Shown: positions 24,909-31,773 of the stretch, piece by piece
How positions within the stretch are numbered: position 1 is the stretch's first letter
How the letters are laid out: each line of letters starts with the position of its first letter
Origin: Sphingomonadales bacterium 28-55-16
GTDB taxonomy: Bacteria; Pseudomonadota; Alphaproteobacteria; Sphingomonadales; Sphingomonadaceae
DNA: 34,217 bases
NCBI GenBank assembly: GCA_002278855.1
Contig: NCGG01000018.1
Span: 1 to 34,217 of the forward strand
Direction of reading: 5' to 3'
Notes under the pieces: generated by a model
Databases searched by the model: none
The model's input: the letters and a program-made list of their open reading frames with translations, nothing else
Told to the model about the DNA's origin: nothing
Translations under genes and position numbers: made by a program

Positions 24909-25322
24909 TTATTGCGCTGCCTTACCCTCGTCGGTAAGCATTTTTTGAAGATCGGCGATTTCTTTGGTCTGCATATCAATTGTTTTCTGCGCCATCTCGC
25001 GGACCATCGCATCGTCGGTTTCTTTTAACGCCACTTCCGACATGGACAGCGCGCCTTTGTGATGCTCGATCATCTTGCGAGTCCACATCTCTGCGGCGTC
25101 CGTGCCTTTGGCTGCCATCATCTTATCGTGCATGTCCGTTTCGGAGGCCATATACGGATTTGAAGGGTCAGGTGTCATTCCGGATTTCATCGCAGTGTCT
25201 CCGCCGGCTTCTCCTTTCATCCCGGTTTCAGTCGGAGCTTGTGCTGCTCCATCTTGTTGTTGGCCACATGCGGATGCAGTCAGAACGACTACTAGCGAGG
25301 CGAGAGCAAGTTGCTTTTTCAT
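24909..25322 (-). CDS. DUF305 lipoprotein
   Basis: This 137-aa protein has a lipoprotein signal (KKQLALASLVVVLTASAC). A Met/Gly-rich linker precedes a DUF305 domain (about 70-137) containing the hallmark WTRKMIEHHKGALSMSEVAL and regularly spaced Met/His residues. DUF305 proteins adopt a ferritin-like helical fold and are often found with copper and silver resistance genes, which suggests periplasmic metal binding; the mechanism is not established. The start at 25322 has AAGGAACC upstream. A paralogue lies at 32876-33346. Confidence 0.88.
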   Translation of the reverse strand: MKKQLALASLVVVLTASACGQQQDGAAQAPTETGMKGEAGGDTAMKSGMTPDPSNPYMASETDMHDKMMAAKGTDAAEMWTRKMIEHHKGALSMSEVALKETDDAMVREMAQKTIDMQTKEIADLQKMLTDEGKAAQ

Positions 25323-25396
25323 CTGCGGTTCCTTTTGGTTAGTAAAGAAAACCCCCTGCACCGACGTTCGTTCCGCCGCATCTTGTGGCGCTTGGT

Positions 25397-25825
25397 CTAG
25401 TGCTTCGCATACACAAAAGGTTTTGATGATCCGAAAGCGACGACGTCATATTGGTCTGCCTTCATGCCCGGAACTTCCATGCCCGCCGAACCGATCGGCA
25501 TTCCCGCAACTGCAAGGCCGCGCACGCCTTTCGGCTTGGCTGCAAGCACACGCTTTATATCGGCGATAGGCACATGACCCTCGAAAGCCATGCCGTCGAT
25601 CAACGCGGTGTGGCAGGATGCGAGTCCAGCAGGTAATCCGACCCGCCGTTGCAGCGCTGGGCGGTTCGCATCGTCCACGACTTTCACGCTGCGTCCAAAG
25701 GCCTTGCGGACTTGTGCCGCCCATTTTTCACAGCATCCGCAGCCGGGGTCGCGGTGCATCACCGCTTCACTCGCCGCCAGTGCAGGGGTTGTAACCAAGG
25801 CTAATGTCAAAAAGATCTTTCTCAT
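25397..25825 (-). CDS. DUF411 periplasmic metal-binding protein
   Basis: This 142-aa protein has a signal peptide (about 1-18, ending ALA). The DUF411 domain follows, with the metal-binding HRDPGCGCCEKWA motif near the N-terminus and PKGVRGLAVAGMPIGSAGME near the C-terminus. DUF411 proteins have a thioredoxin-like fold and occur in copper-resistance clusters. A CopG-like periplasmic copper role is plausible. The start at 25825 is supported by GAAGGAAT. A dead fragment of a related gene is at 24700-24775. Confidence 0.88.
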   Translation of the reverse strand: MRKIFLTLALVTTPALAASEAVMHRDPGCGCCEKWAAQVRKAFGRSVKVVDDANRPALQRRVGLPAGLASCHTALIDGMAFEGHVPIADIKRVLAAKPKGVRGLAVAGMPIGSAGMEVPGMKADQYDVVAFGSSKPFVYAKH

Positions 25826-25886
25826 GTTCAATTCCTTCAACAAGCAAACGCGGAGAGCCATTGCCAGCCCTCCGCACGAGATCTAT

Positions 25887-26090
25887 TTACTTGTGATCCA
25901 TGCCGCCCATGTCATGGCCTTTATGCTCGTCACTGGACTTGGCGTCCTTGTCCTTGCAGCAGGCCATCTTGCCATGTTCGTCCTTTTTGCAGCAGCAGCA
26001 CTCCTTTTCAGGGGTAGGTGCCGGATCGGCGGCAAAGGCAGCGGTCGACATGGTGAGCGCGACAGCACCCAAAAGATACTTAGTTTTCAT
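25887..26090 (-). CDS. Small secreted Cys/Met/His-rich protein
   Basis: This 67-aa protein has a signal peptide (1-20, ending AFA). The mature part is only about 47 residues and holds CCCC (31-34), CC (44-45), and the Met/His-rich ending HKGHDMGGMDHK. This composition fits a periplasmic copper buffer or chaperone, analogous to a metallothionein. GGAG lies 7 nt before the start. It sits in the middle of the copAB operon. I do not recognise a named family. Confidence 0.8.
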   Translation of the reverse strand: MKTKYLLGAVALTMSTAAFAADPAPTPEKECCCCKKDEHGKMACCKDKDAKSSDEHKGHDMGGMDHK

Positions 26091-26119
26091 GATTTAACTC
26101 CGATTATAGATGGAAAAAA

Positions 26120-26443
26120 TTAGTGCGCACTGCGCCTTCGCGGAGGCGGGGTTGGCGGTTTGAGTGCGCCGCCCGCCAATTGCGCGCTGGCCAAAAGATT
26201 CTGGACCGCAATGACCCGCAAGGGCTGCGTCAAGTTGGCGGTTGCCACTGGCGGAAAGGCACAGGCATGACACGAACGCGCCGCGTCGCCACCGTTCTTT
26301 CCGCCCTTTCCTTCATGATGATCGGAAGCGTCCTCGCAATCCGCCGTCATTGCGATTATTTCTGATTGAAAAGGCGCGTCGCAAATAGGTGCTGCCCGCA
26401 ACACGAGCGCAAAAGCAAGAACACAGGCTGCGAGTATCTTCAT
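26120..26443 (-). CDS. Small secreted protein with CHAC motif and Pro-rich tail
   Basis: This 107-aa protein has a signal peptide (about 1-18), Asp/His-rich sequence (DCEDASDHHEGKG), a C58-H-A-C61 motif, and the tail GGALKPPTPPPRRRSAH. It resembles DUF2946-like small proteins of copper clusters and shares the PPTxPP ending with the two CzcI-like proteins of this window. Its start overlaps the PepSY stop by 4 nt (ATGA). Metal binding in the periplasm is inference. Confidence 0.7.
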   Translation of the reverse strand: MKILAACVLAFALVLRAAPICDAPFQSEIIAMTADCEDASDHHEGKGGKNGGDAARSCHACAFPPVATANLTQPLRVIAVQNLLASAQLAGGALKPPTPPPRRRSAH

Positions 26444-27162
26444 GCTTTGCGCCGCTTGCGCCGAAACGGCCAACGTATGAATAACAAAACCGTGCCAGCA
26501 AGACCTAGGACCAAGCCTCCAATAGCAAAAGCTAACAACCACCATGTGTTGAAATTCTCGTGGTTCTTCCAATCCATTATGTGGAGGCTCCAGAAGAAAT
26601 CGTAGAGCCGCCATGTGCCAGTGCGAACGGCGGTGATTTCCCCGGTATCGGCGGCAACAAAGATGCTGGTCGCATCGGGGTCGGAATAAGCGATACGCCA
26701 TGCTGGGAGCGCTGCGCGGTATTCAGGGCTTTCAGTCGTAACGCGCGATGCTTTGGAAACCGGCTTCGCGTCTGACTTCCACGCTGCATTCGCAATCGCC
26801 GTTGCTTCGGCGGCACCGACCGGCAGAATTGGCTCGCCTGTTTGGGCATCGAAGAGTTTGATACCTTTGGCAGACGTCACTTCTGCTACAGCGCGACTTC
26901 CCATCATGCGCCAGTTGATAGCTTCAACGAGTTCTCCAGCTTTCGCTCGGATTTGCTCTGGGTCAGCAAAGCTGCTGCCTGCGGGAATCGTCATCACCGT
27001 TTCACGGTCAACCAGATGCTCGCCACGCACCTTGTCGATCGGCAAAAAGCTCATGATCACGCCGCTGGCAAACCAGATCAGCAGTTGCGCGCCAATAACC
27101 AAAGCCAACCATTTATGGATGCGGCTGGCAGTCAGATGAATGCGGGTGCGTCGGCTGCTCAG
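26440..27162 (-). CDS. PepSY-domain membrane protein, probable CTG start
   Basis: This is a PepSY-associated TM protein of about 240 aa with an N-terminal helix (LALVIGAQLLIWFASGVIMS), a periplasmic part containing PepSY-like sequence (about 60-180, with AWRIAYSDPDATSIFVAADTGE), and a C-terminal helix (LLAFAIGGLVLGLAGTVLLF) followed by a basic tail. Such proteins accompany copper and iron reduction systems. The earliest canonical-type start is a TTG at 27108, but this would remove the basic RRTRIHLTASRIHKW segment that normally precedes helix 1. A CTG at 27162 has AAGGAT 6 nt upstream and overlaps the copB stop (CTGA), so I place the start there. Confidence 0.75.
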   Translation of the reverse strand: MSSRRTRIHLTASRIHKWLALVIGAQLLIWFASGVIMSFLPIDKVRGEHLVDRETVMTIPAGSSFADPEQIRAKAGELVEAINWRMMGSRAVAEVTSAKGIKLFDAQTGEPILPVGAAEATAIANAAWKSDAKPVSKASRVTTESPEYRAALPAWRIAYSDPDATSIFVAADTGEITAVRTGTWRLYDFFWSLHIMDWKNHENFNTWWLLAFAIGGLVLGLAGTVLLFIRWPFRRKRRKA

Positions 27163-28160
27163 AACCAGATCCTTATCCCGGCAACAAGGCTGATTGTTTC
27201 AGGGTCTTCGCCCGCCGCCCGTGAAAAACGAGCAGTGGCGCCAGTCTGTTTACGCCATTCCACGCCAATATAAGGCGCAATTTCCTGCTCGATCTCATAG
27301 CGCAGGCGTAATCCAGCTTCGAAATCTGTCAATCCAGACCCGACACCGATAGCGCGAATATCCTGAAAAGCGATATTTGCTTCGACCCGAGGCTGCAAGA
27401 TGAGCGACTGGGTAAGCCGCTGGTCGTAAGATGCCTCAAGCCGTGCACGGACCTCGCCCTTGTTCGAGACAAAGCCAGCCGCGTTCAACTTGAACCAATA
27501 GGGCGCAATGCCTTCAACGCCTGCAACGAGATAGGTGCGCGACGGGTCTGGCTTGATGTCATACCGAACTCCGGCTTGCAGGTTCCAATATGGCGCGATT
27601 GCCCGGGAGTAGAGCGCCTGCAATTCGAGATCATCAATGCGCTCCCCGAACGCCCCTTCCCCTTCAAACTTCAAACCGAAGCGGTTGATGTTACCGCCCG
27701 TAAAGGCCTCGCCTTCAAACCGGTAGCTGTCGCGGCCCTTCTGAACCCCAACTTCGAGCAAGTCGATCGTCACCAGCGAATAGCCCATCCCGCCAACTTC
27801 ATATGCCAGTTCCTTGCGAGAACGCGCCATCACATCGCCGCCGAATATGGCGTCTGCCGCATGATCGCCCGGCGGTGCCGGGGCTGGCACATTGCCGACT
27901 TCATCTGTCGGAGTCGGTTCGGCCACATCGGCATTCATATCATGTCCGGCATGGGGATCAGCCGCTTCTTTAGCTGGTTGCGCAATGACTGGCGGCTCAT
28001 CAGCTGCGCCCATGTCATGTCCTGCATGCGGATCGCTTACAGGAGGGGATTTGTTCGGCTCGGCCTTCTCGGCAGGCATGTCATGCCCTTGATGGCCCGA
28101 CTGCGCGAAAGCGGGAGTTGCAAGCAAAGCGGCGGCAGAAAGCAGCAAAGAATAGTTCAT
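27159..28160 (-). CDS. copB: Copper resistance protein B, outer membrane
   Basis: This 333-aa outer-membrane protein of the CopB/PcoB family has a signal peptide (1-19) and then a long periplasmic His/Met-rich region (20-100) with the word AGHDM repeated (DPHAGHDM twice). The CopB beta-barrel domain follows (about 105-333), with YEVGGMGYSLVTIDLLEVG and ending VAGIRIWF with a terminal Phe. It probably sequesters or exports copper at the cell surface. Its start overlaps the copA stop by 4 nt (ATGA). Confidence 0.93.
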   Translation of the reverse strand: MNYSLLLSAAALLATPAFAQSGHQGHDMPAEKAEPNKSPPVSDPHAGHDMGAADEPPVIAQPAKEAADPHAGHDMNADVAEPTPTDEVGNVPAPAPPGDHAADAIFGGDVMARSRKELAYEVGGMGYSLVTIDLLEVGVQKGRDSYRFEGEAFTGGNINRFGLKFEGEGAFGERIDDLELQALYSRAIAPYWNLQAGVRYDIKPDPSRTYLVAGVEGIAPYWFKLNAAGFVSNKGEVRARLEASYDQRLTQSLILQPRVEANIAFQDIRAIGVGSGLTDFEAGLRLRYEIEQEIAPYIGVEWRKQTGATARFSRAAGEDPETISLVAGIRIWF

Positions 28161-29932
28161 TGCCCTTCCTCTTCGTGCCGAACGGTCACAACGCGAAACA
28201 TTCCTGCATGCATGTGCATCAGCATATGACAGTGGAAGGCCCAGTCACCCATTGCGTCGGCGGTAAAGTCAAAAGTGACCTTGGCCCCCGGCAACACGTT
28301 GACCACATTCTTGCGGGGATATTGGCCCTTCTGCCCATTCACCACTTCGAAAAAGTGGCCATGCAGATGGATCGGGTGCGGCATCATTGTGTGATTGATC
28401 AGGTTCACGCGCACGCGTTCATTGTGGCGAAACGGCAGCGGCTCGGTCTTCTCGCTGTATTTCTCGCCGTCCATCGACCACATATAGCGTTCCATATTGG
28501 CCGTGAGATGGACGTCGATTTCGCGTGAGGGCGTGCGCTGGTCGGGATTAGGTTCAAGCGCTCGAAGCTGGCTAAGCGTCAACACACGGTGCGGGACTTT
28601 CTCCAAACCGGTTGGCCGCTCGTTATTGCGATCCATCGGCATCGGCGCAAGGCTGGCCACACCCGGCCCCATTTTTACCTGCGGCGCAACTGACGGGTCA
28701 CGCATGTTCATGGAACTGTGATCCATGCTTCCCATTGCAGCCATTTCTTCAGGGGTCATCTTGCTATGATCCATACCGGCCATGTCGCCGCCACCGCTGC
28801 CATGATCCATGCCCATGTCCTTCATGGTCAGCAGAGGCCGTTCGCGAAGCGGCGGTATCGGAGCCACCATTCCCATTTGCGGGGCCAGCGTCGCACGGCA
28901 CTGGCCTGAACGGTCTATGGATTCTGCGATGAAGGCGAAGGGTATCGCCTCTTTGGGTTCGATGATCACGTCCCAAGTTTCAGCAACCGCAATTTGGAAC
29001 TCGTCAGTTTCAACCGGAGTTAGAGGCAAGCCGTCGGCAGCCACTATCGTCATCGGCAGGCCGGGCACACGGATGTTGAAATTGCTCATCGCTGCCGCAT
29101 TGATAATGCGCAACCGCACCCGCTCACCCGGCTGGAAGATGCCGGTCCAGTTGCCCATGCTATCGTGGCCGTTGATGAGATAATGATAATAAGCGCCTGT
29201 CACATCGGCGATGTCGGTCGGGTCCATCAACATCTGACCCCACATCATGCGTTCGGACAGTGGCTGATCCTCACCTTTGGCAAGGCCAGCAAAGGTCTGT
29301 TTACGCTTGTTGAAATAGCCTGCCTTTTGCTTTTGCTTGGTAAAGTTCACATGCGCGTGTGCAAAGCTCCAGTCCGATAGCACCAAGACATGCTCGCGGT
29401 CATAAGCAATAGGATCTTTGCCAGCGGGATCAACAATCAACGCGCCATACATGCCCATCGCTTCCTGCATGTGCGAATGGCTGTGATACCAATAAGTGCC
29501 GTGCTGCTTCATCGGAAATTCGTAGGTGAAGCTCTCGCCGGGGCCGATGCCGGGATAACTCACTCCTGGAACTCCATCCATGTGAAATGGAAGCAGCATG
29601 CCATGCCAGTGCACCGAAGTATCTTCGTCGAGCGTGTTGCGCACCACCAGCTTTACATTTTGACCTTCACGAAGGCGAATAAGTGGCCCGGGTAGCGTCC
29701 CGTTAATTGTGTAGGCATGGCCAGTTTTCTTGCCGAGGCGGAACGATGATTGGCCGACGCTGACCTCAATGTTGTCGCCTGATAAGACGCCGGGCTGACC
29801 TGCAAGACTGTGCAGCCCGTGCGAACCGCTTTTTGCCCAAGCGGGAAATAAAGGAGCAAGCGCCATGCCGCCGCTTGCAAGAGCAGCGCCGCGCAAAAGG
29901 TTTCGGCGATCAACGGGAGTTTTCAGTATCAT
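28157..29932 (-). CDS. copA: Copper-resistance multicopper oxidase CopA
   Basis: This 591-aa periplasmic oxidase converts Cu(I) to less toxic Cu(II). It carries a Tat signal (RRNLLRG, residues 9-15). The copper ligands are seen in HWHG (108-111), HSHSH (150-154), HPIHLHGH and the C-terminal HCHMLMHMHAGM, giving the type 1 and trinuclear type 2/3 sites. A Met/His-rich insert with MDHS words (about 375-415) probably binds extra copper. It is preceded by one of three TGAGGG-N15-GCGTAT promoters (29961-29988) and leads an operon with copB, PepSY and small metal-binding proteins. Confidence 0.95.
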   Translation of the reverse strand: MILKTPVDRRNLLRGAALASGGMALAPLFPAWAKSGSHGLHSLAGQPGVLSGDNIEVSVGQSSFRLGKKTGHAYTINGTLPGPLIRLREGQNVKLVVRNTLDEDTSVHWHGMLLPFHMDGVPGVSYPGIGPGESFTYEFPMKQHGTYWYHSHSHMQEAMGMYGALIVDPAGKDPIAYDREHVLVLSDWSFAHAHVNFTKQKQKAGYFNKRKQTFAGLAKGEDQPLSERMMWGQMLMDPTDIADVTGAYYHYLINGHDSMGNWTGIFQPGERVRLRIINAAAMSNFNIRVPGLPMTIVAADGLPLTPVETDEFQIAVAETWDVIIEPKEAIPFAFIAESIDRSGQCRATLAPQMGMVAPIPPLRERPLLTMKDMGMDHGSGGGDMAGMDHSKMTPEEMAAMGSMDHSSMNMRDPSVAPQVKMGPGVASLAPMPMDRNNERPTGLEKVPHRVLTLSQLRALEPNPDQRTPSREIDVHLTANMERYMWSMDGEKYSEKTEPLPFRHNERVRVNLINHTMMPHPIHLHGHFFEVVNGQKGQYPRKNVVNVLPGAKVTFDFTADAMGDWAFHCHMLMHMHAGMFRVVTVRHEEEGQ

Positions 29933-29960
29933 GCGGCGTCCATTTTTGGGTTCTGACTAT

Positions 29961-29988
29961 GATACGCAGGTCAGGAACTAATCCCTCA
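29961..29988 (-). promoter_or_regulatory. Predicted ECF promoter of the copA operon
   Basis: TGAGGG (29988-29983), 15 nt, then GCGTAT (29967-29962), reading leftward. The -35 part lies in the last codons of the sigma-factor gene. The predicted transcript start is about 20 nt before the copA ATG. The same motif with the same spacing precedes the sigma module and copC. Confidence 0.75.
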
Positions 29989-30541
29989 ATAATTCGGTCA
30001 ATTGTCCGCGCGCTCGGTAAAGTCGGGTTTCAACCGCCTTTTCGCTGATACCCAGAACCTGCGCGGCCTCAGCTTGCGTCATCCCTTCGATTGTCCGCAA
30101 CACCAGTGGCTCGCGGATGGCCTGCGGCAACATTGCTATCGCCGCCTGAACGCGCGCAAGTTCAGCACGATCAGAAATCTGCTGGTAGGCGGTGATCGTA
30201 TCGTCAGCGATGTGTGCAGCCGCCTCGATAGGCAACGCAAACGAAAAGAACCGCCGAACCGAACGTCGCCGTGCCCAATCGCGGCACTTATTGATCGCAA
30301 TACGAGCGATCCATGTCCTGAATGGCCGGTTGGCATCATAGCTTTTGAGCGCAGCGAAGGCAGATACAAATGCTTCTTGGGTTACGTCAACTGCGGCATC
30401 CTCATCGCCAATCGTAGCTCGTACGACGCGAAATATCGGCTCACGATAACGGCCAAGCAAAGCGGTGTAGGCGGATTGCCGCCCACTGAGTGCCAGCGCC
30501 GCCAACTCACCATCTGAACAGTCGTCGAGAGCAAGGCTCAT
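29978..30541 (-). CDS. ECF sigma factor, CnrH-like
   Basis: This 187-aa extracytoplasmic-function sigma factor has region 2 at about 25-95 (RYREPIFRVVRATIGDEDAA, then FRTWIARIAINKCRDW) and region 4 at about 130-185 (LPQAIREPLVLRTIEGMTQA, then LGISEKAVETRLYRAR). It is the third gene of a Y-X-H-like module and overlaps the sensor gene by 4 nt. It probably recognises TGAGGG-N15-GCGTAT, found before its own operon, copA and copC. The link between sigma and motif is inferred from position. Confidence 0.9.
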   Translation of the reverse strand: MSLALDDCSDGELAALALSGRQSAYTALLGRYREPIFRVVRATIGDEDAAVDVTQEAFVSAFAALKSYDANRPFRTWIARIAINKCRDWARRRSVRRFFSFALPIEAAAHIADDTITAYQQISDRAELARVQAAIAMLPQAIREPLVLRTIEGMTQAEAAQVLGISEKAVETRLYRARGQLTELLRD

Positions 30542-30978
30542 TTTTGATCGGCAGTCAGCGCCTTGACCACGGCTGCATCAAACTTAGCCACCTGATTGGA
30601 CCTGAGCAGCGCACGCATCGCAAAAATATGCTCAAGCGTTTCTTTTTGAAGCTCCCCCATCGCCATGTGTGACTGGTCAACAGCAGCTGCTACCTCAGTG
30701 CCATAACCGTGTTCGTTCTCGATAGCCGCTGCCAACTTAGCGTTGTCGGCACGCATTTCTAATTCGAGTGCCTGTTTGCGAATGGCAAATTGCTTCTCCA
30801 ACGCCTCCAGCTTTGCATGTTGAGTATCGTCGAGATCCAGACCGTTATGGAGCAACGCATGAAGTTCATTCTCAGCGGGTACTGGCGGATCAACAATCAT
30901 CCGCCCTGCCACGACGCCCCCGATTGCTGCCAGAAAAACTATAATCGCGAAAATTATAGTTTGACGCATACCGCTCAT
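30538..30978 (-). CDS. CnrX-like periplasmic metal sensor
   Basis: This 146-aa protein has an N-terminal membrane anchor (residues 7-25) and a periplasmic helical sensor domain of the CnrX/Spy-like group. The CnrX nickel/cobalt ligands, as I remember them, are H42, H46, E63, H119 and M123. Here H40, H44, E61, H117 and M121 occupy the same pattern with a constant offset of two (HALLH, LEKQF, HIFAM). In Cupriavidus, CnrX with CnrY holds CnrH inactive until metal binds. The order and 4-nt overlaps on both sides match. Which metal it senses here, next to copper genes, is open. Confidence 0.85.
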   Translation of the reverse strand: MSGMRQTIIFAIIVFLAAIGGVVAGRMIVDPPVPAENELHALLHNGLDLDDTQHAKLEALEKQFAIRKQALELEMRADNAKLAAAIENEHGYGTEVAAAVDQSHMAMGELQKETLEHIFAMRALLRSNQVAKFDAAVVKALTADQK

Positions 30979-31256
30979 GCGCCGCTGTCCAGCAGTGTCG
31001 ATGGTGCAAGAGCCGCTGGCGCACCAAAGGGCGACAGGCTCGATGCAGCTCTGGCTGTAGTGCTCGGAACCACCGTGCTGACTAATCCCATTCCCACCGC
31101 TGCGATGATGGCAAACCCAATCATACCGCCTGACAACGGGGCGGAATTGGCCTGCCTATCGGTAAGTTGTGATAGCACCGCTTCATCTATCGTCATAAGC
31201 CGAGTCGGCAGCGGTACTGCGCGCAGTCCATCAAGCATATCGTCAATGTTGCTCAT
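30975..31256 (-). CDS. CnrY-like anti-sigma membrane protein
   Basis: This 93-aa protein has a cytoplasmic N-terminal part (1-42), one transmembrane helix (about 44-65, GGMIGFAIIAAVGMGLVSTV) and a short Ala/Pro/Ser-rich periplasmic tail. Size and layout match CnrY, which binds the sigma factor through its N-terminus. I chose ATG at 31256 because GGAG lies 9 nt upstream and the predicted transcript start (near 31277) excludes longer versions. It overlaps the sensor gene by 4 nt. Identification rests mainly on position and topology, since anti-sigma factors of this size diverge strongly. Confidence 0.7.
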   Translation of the reverse strand: MSNIDDMLDGLRAVPLPTRLMTIDEAVLSQLTDRQANSAPLSGGMIGFAIIAAVGMGLVSTVVPSTTARAASSLSPFGAPAALAPSTLLDSGA

Positions 31257-31283
31257 GCCAAGATCTCCAATCTTCATGTCATA

Positions 31284-31311
31284 TATACGCGAGATCAACG
31301 CAAACCCCTCA
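31284..31311 (-). promoter_or_regulatory. Predicted ECF promoter of the sigma module
   Basis: TGAGGG (31311-31306), 15 nt, then GCGTAT (31290-31285), reading leftward. The predicted transcript starts about 20 nt before the anti-sigma ATG (31256). It is one of a back-to-back pair with the copC promoter and implies autoregulation. Confidence 0.75.
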
Positions 31312-31323
31312 ACGGTTTTCAAA

Positions 31324-31351
31324 TGAGGGTATCAACGTTGGCGTGCGTATT
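31324..31351 (+). promoter_or_regulatory. Predicted ECF promoter of copCD
   Basis: TGAGGG (31324-31329), 15 nt, then GCGTAT (31345-31350), reading rightward. The predicted transcript starts about 25 nt before the copC ATG (31383). The -35 hexamers of this and the leftward promoter lie 12 bp apart. Confidence 0.75.
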
Positions 31352-31382
31352 AGAGTTAGAACACCTTGTTTGGAGAACCCTA

Positions 31383-31769
31383 ATGTTAAAGCTTCGTCTC
31401 TTATTCGCCGCCCCGGTCCTCGCTGCGTTGACCTTTTCTGGCGCGGCTTTTGCTCACGCCAAGCTCGTTAAGTCTACGCCTGCTGCTAATGCGGTGGTTA
31501 CGAAACCAACCAAAATTGTCCTGACCTTTAACGAAAAGCTCATCGCTAAGTTTGCCACCACGACACTCACGATGACGGGGATGCCCGGCATGAAAGACCA
31601 TGCGCCGATGAAAATCAGCGGTTTCACTTCGGCGATGAGCAAGGATGGCAAGACCATGACGCTAATGATGAAGCGCGCTTTGGTTGCAGGCACTTATGAG
31701 CTTAATTGGGCTGCTGCTGGTCCAGACGCTCACCGGATGGAAGGCAGTTTCACATTTACCGTGAAATAA
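31383..31769 (+). CDS. copC: Periplasmic copper-binding protein CopC
   Basis: This 128-aa protein has a signal peptide (1-22, ending AAFA) exposing the N-terminal His that is a Cu(II) ligand in the family (HAKLVKSTPAANA). The CopC/YobA beta-barrel includes IVLTFNEKL, a Met-rich loop (MTGMPGMKDHAPMK) typical of Cu(I) binding, and the conserved ending GTYELNWAAAGPDAHRMEGSF. The start at 31383 has GGAG 7 nt upstream; longer frames start within the promoter. It is followed 4 nt later by copD. Confidence 0.93.
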   Translation: MLKLRLLFAAPVLAALTFSGAAFAHAKLVKSTPAANAVVTKPTKIVLTFNEKLIAKFATTTLTMTGMPGMKDHAPMKISGFTSAMSKDGKTMTLMMKRALVAGTYELNWAAAGPDAHRMEGSFTFTVK

Positions 31770-31773
31770 AATT

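Noticed and set aside
26443..26701. Upstream extension of the CHAC protein (to 26701)
   Set aside because: The extension is an out-of-frame shadow of the PepSY gene, whereas the ATG at 26443 overlaps the PepSY stop as ATGA and starts a clear signal peptide.
28497..29183. Several plus-strand frames antisense to the multicopper oxidase gene
   Set aside because: All lie within copA, which is fully supported by its copper-site motifs. The antisense frames have no start signals or domains.
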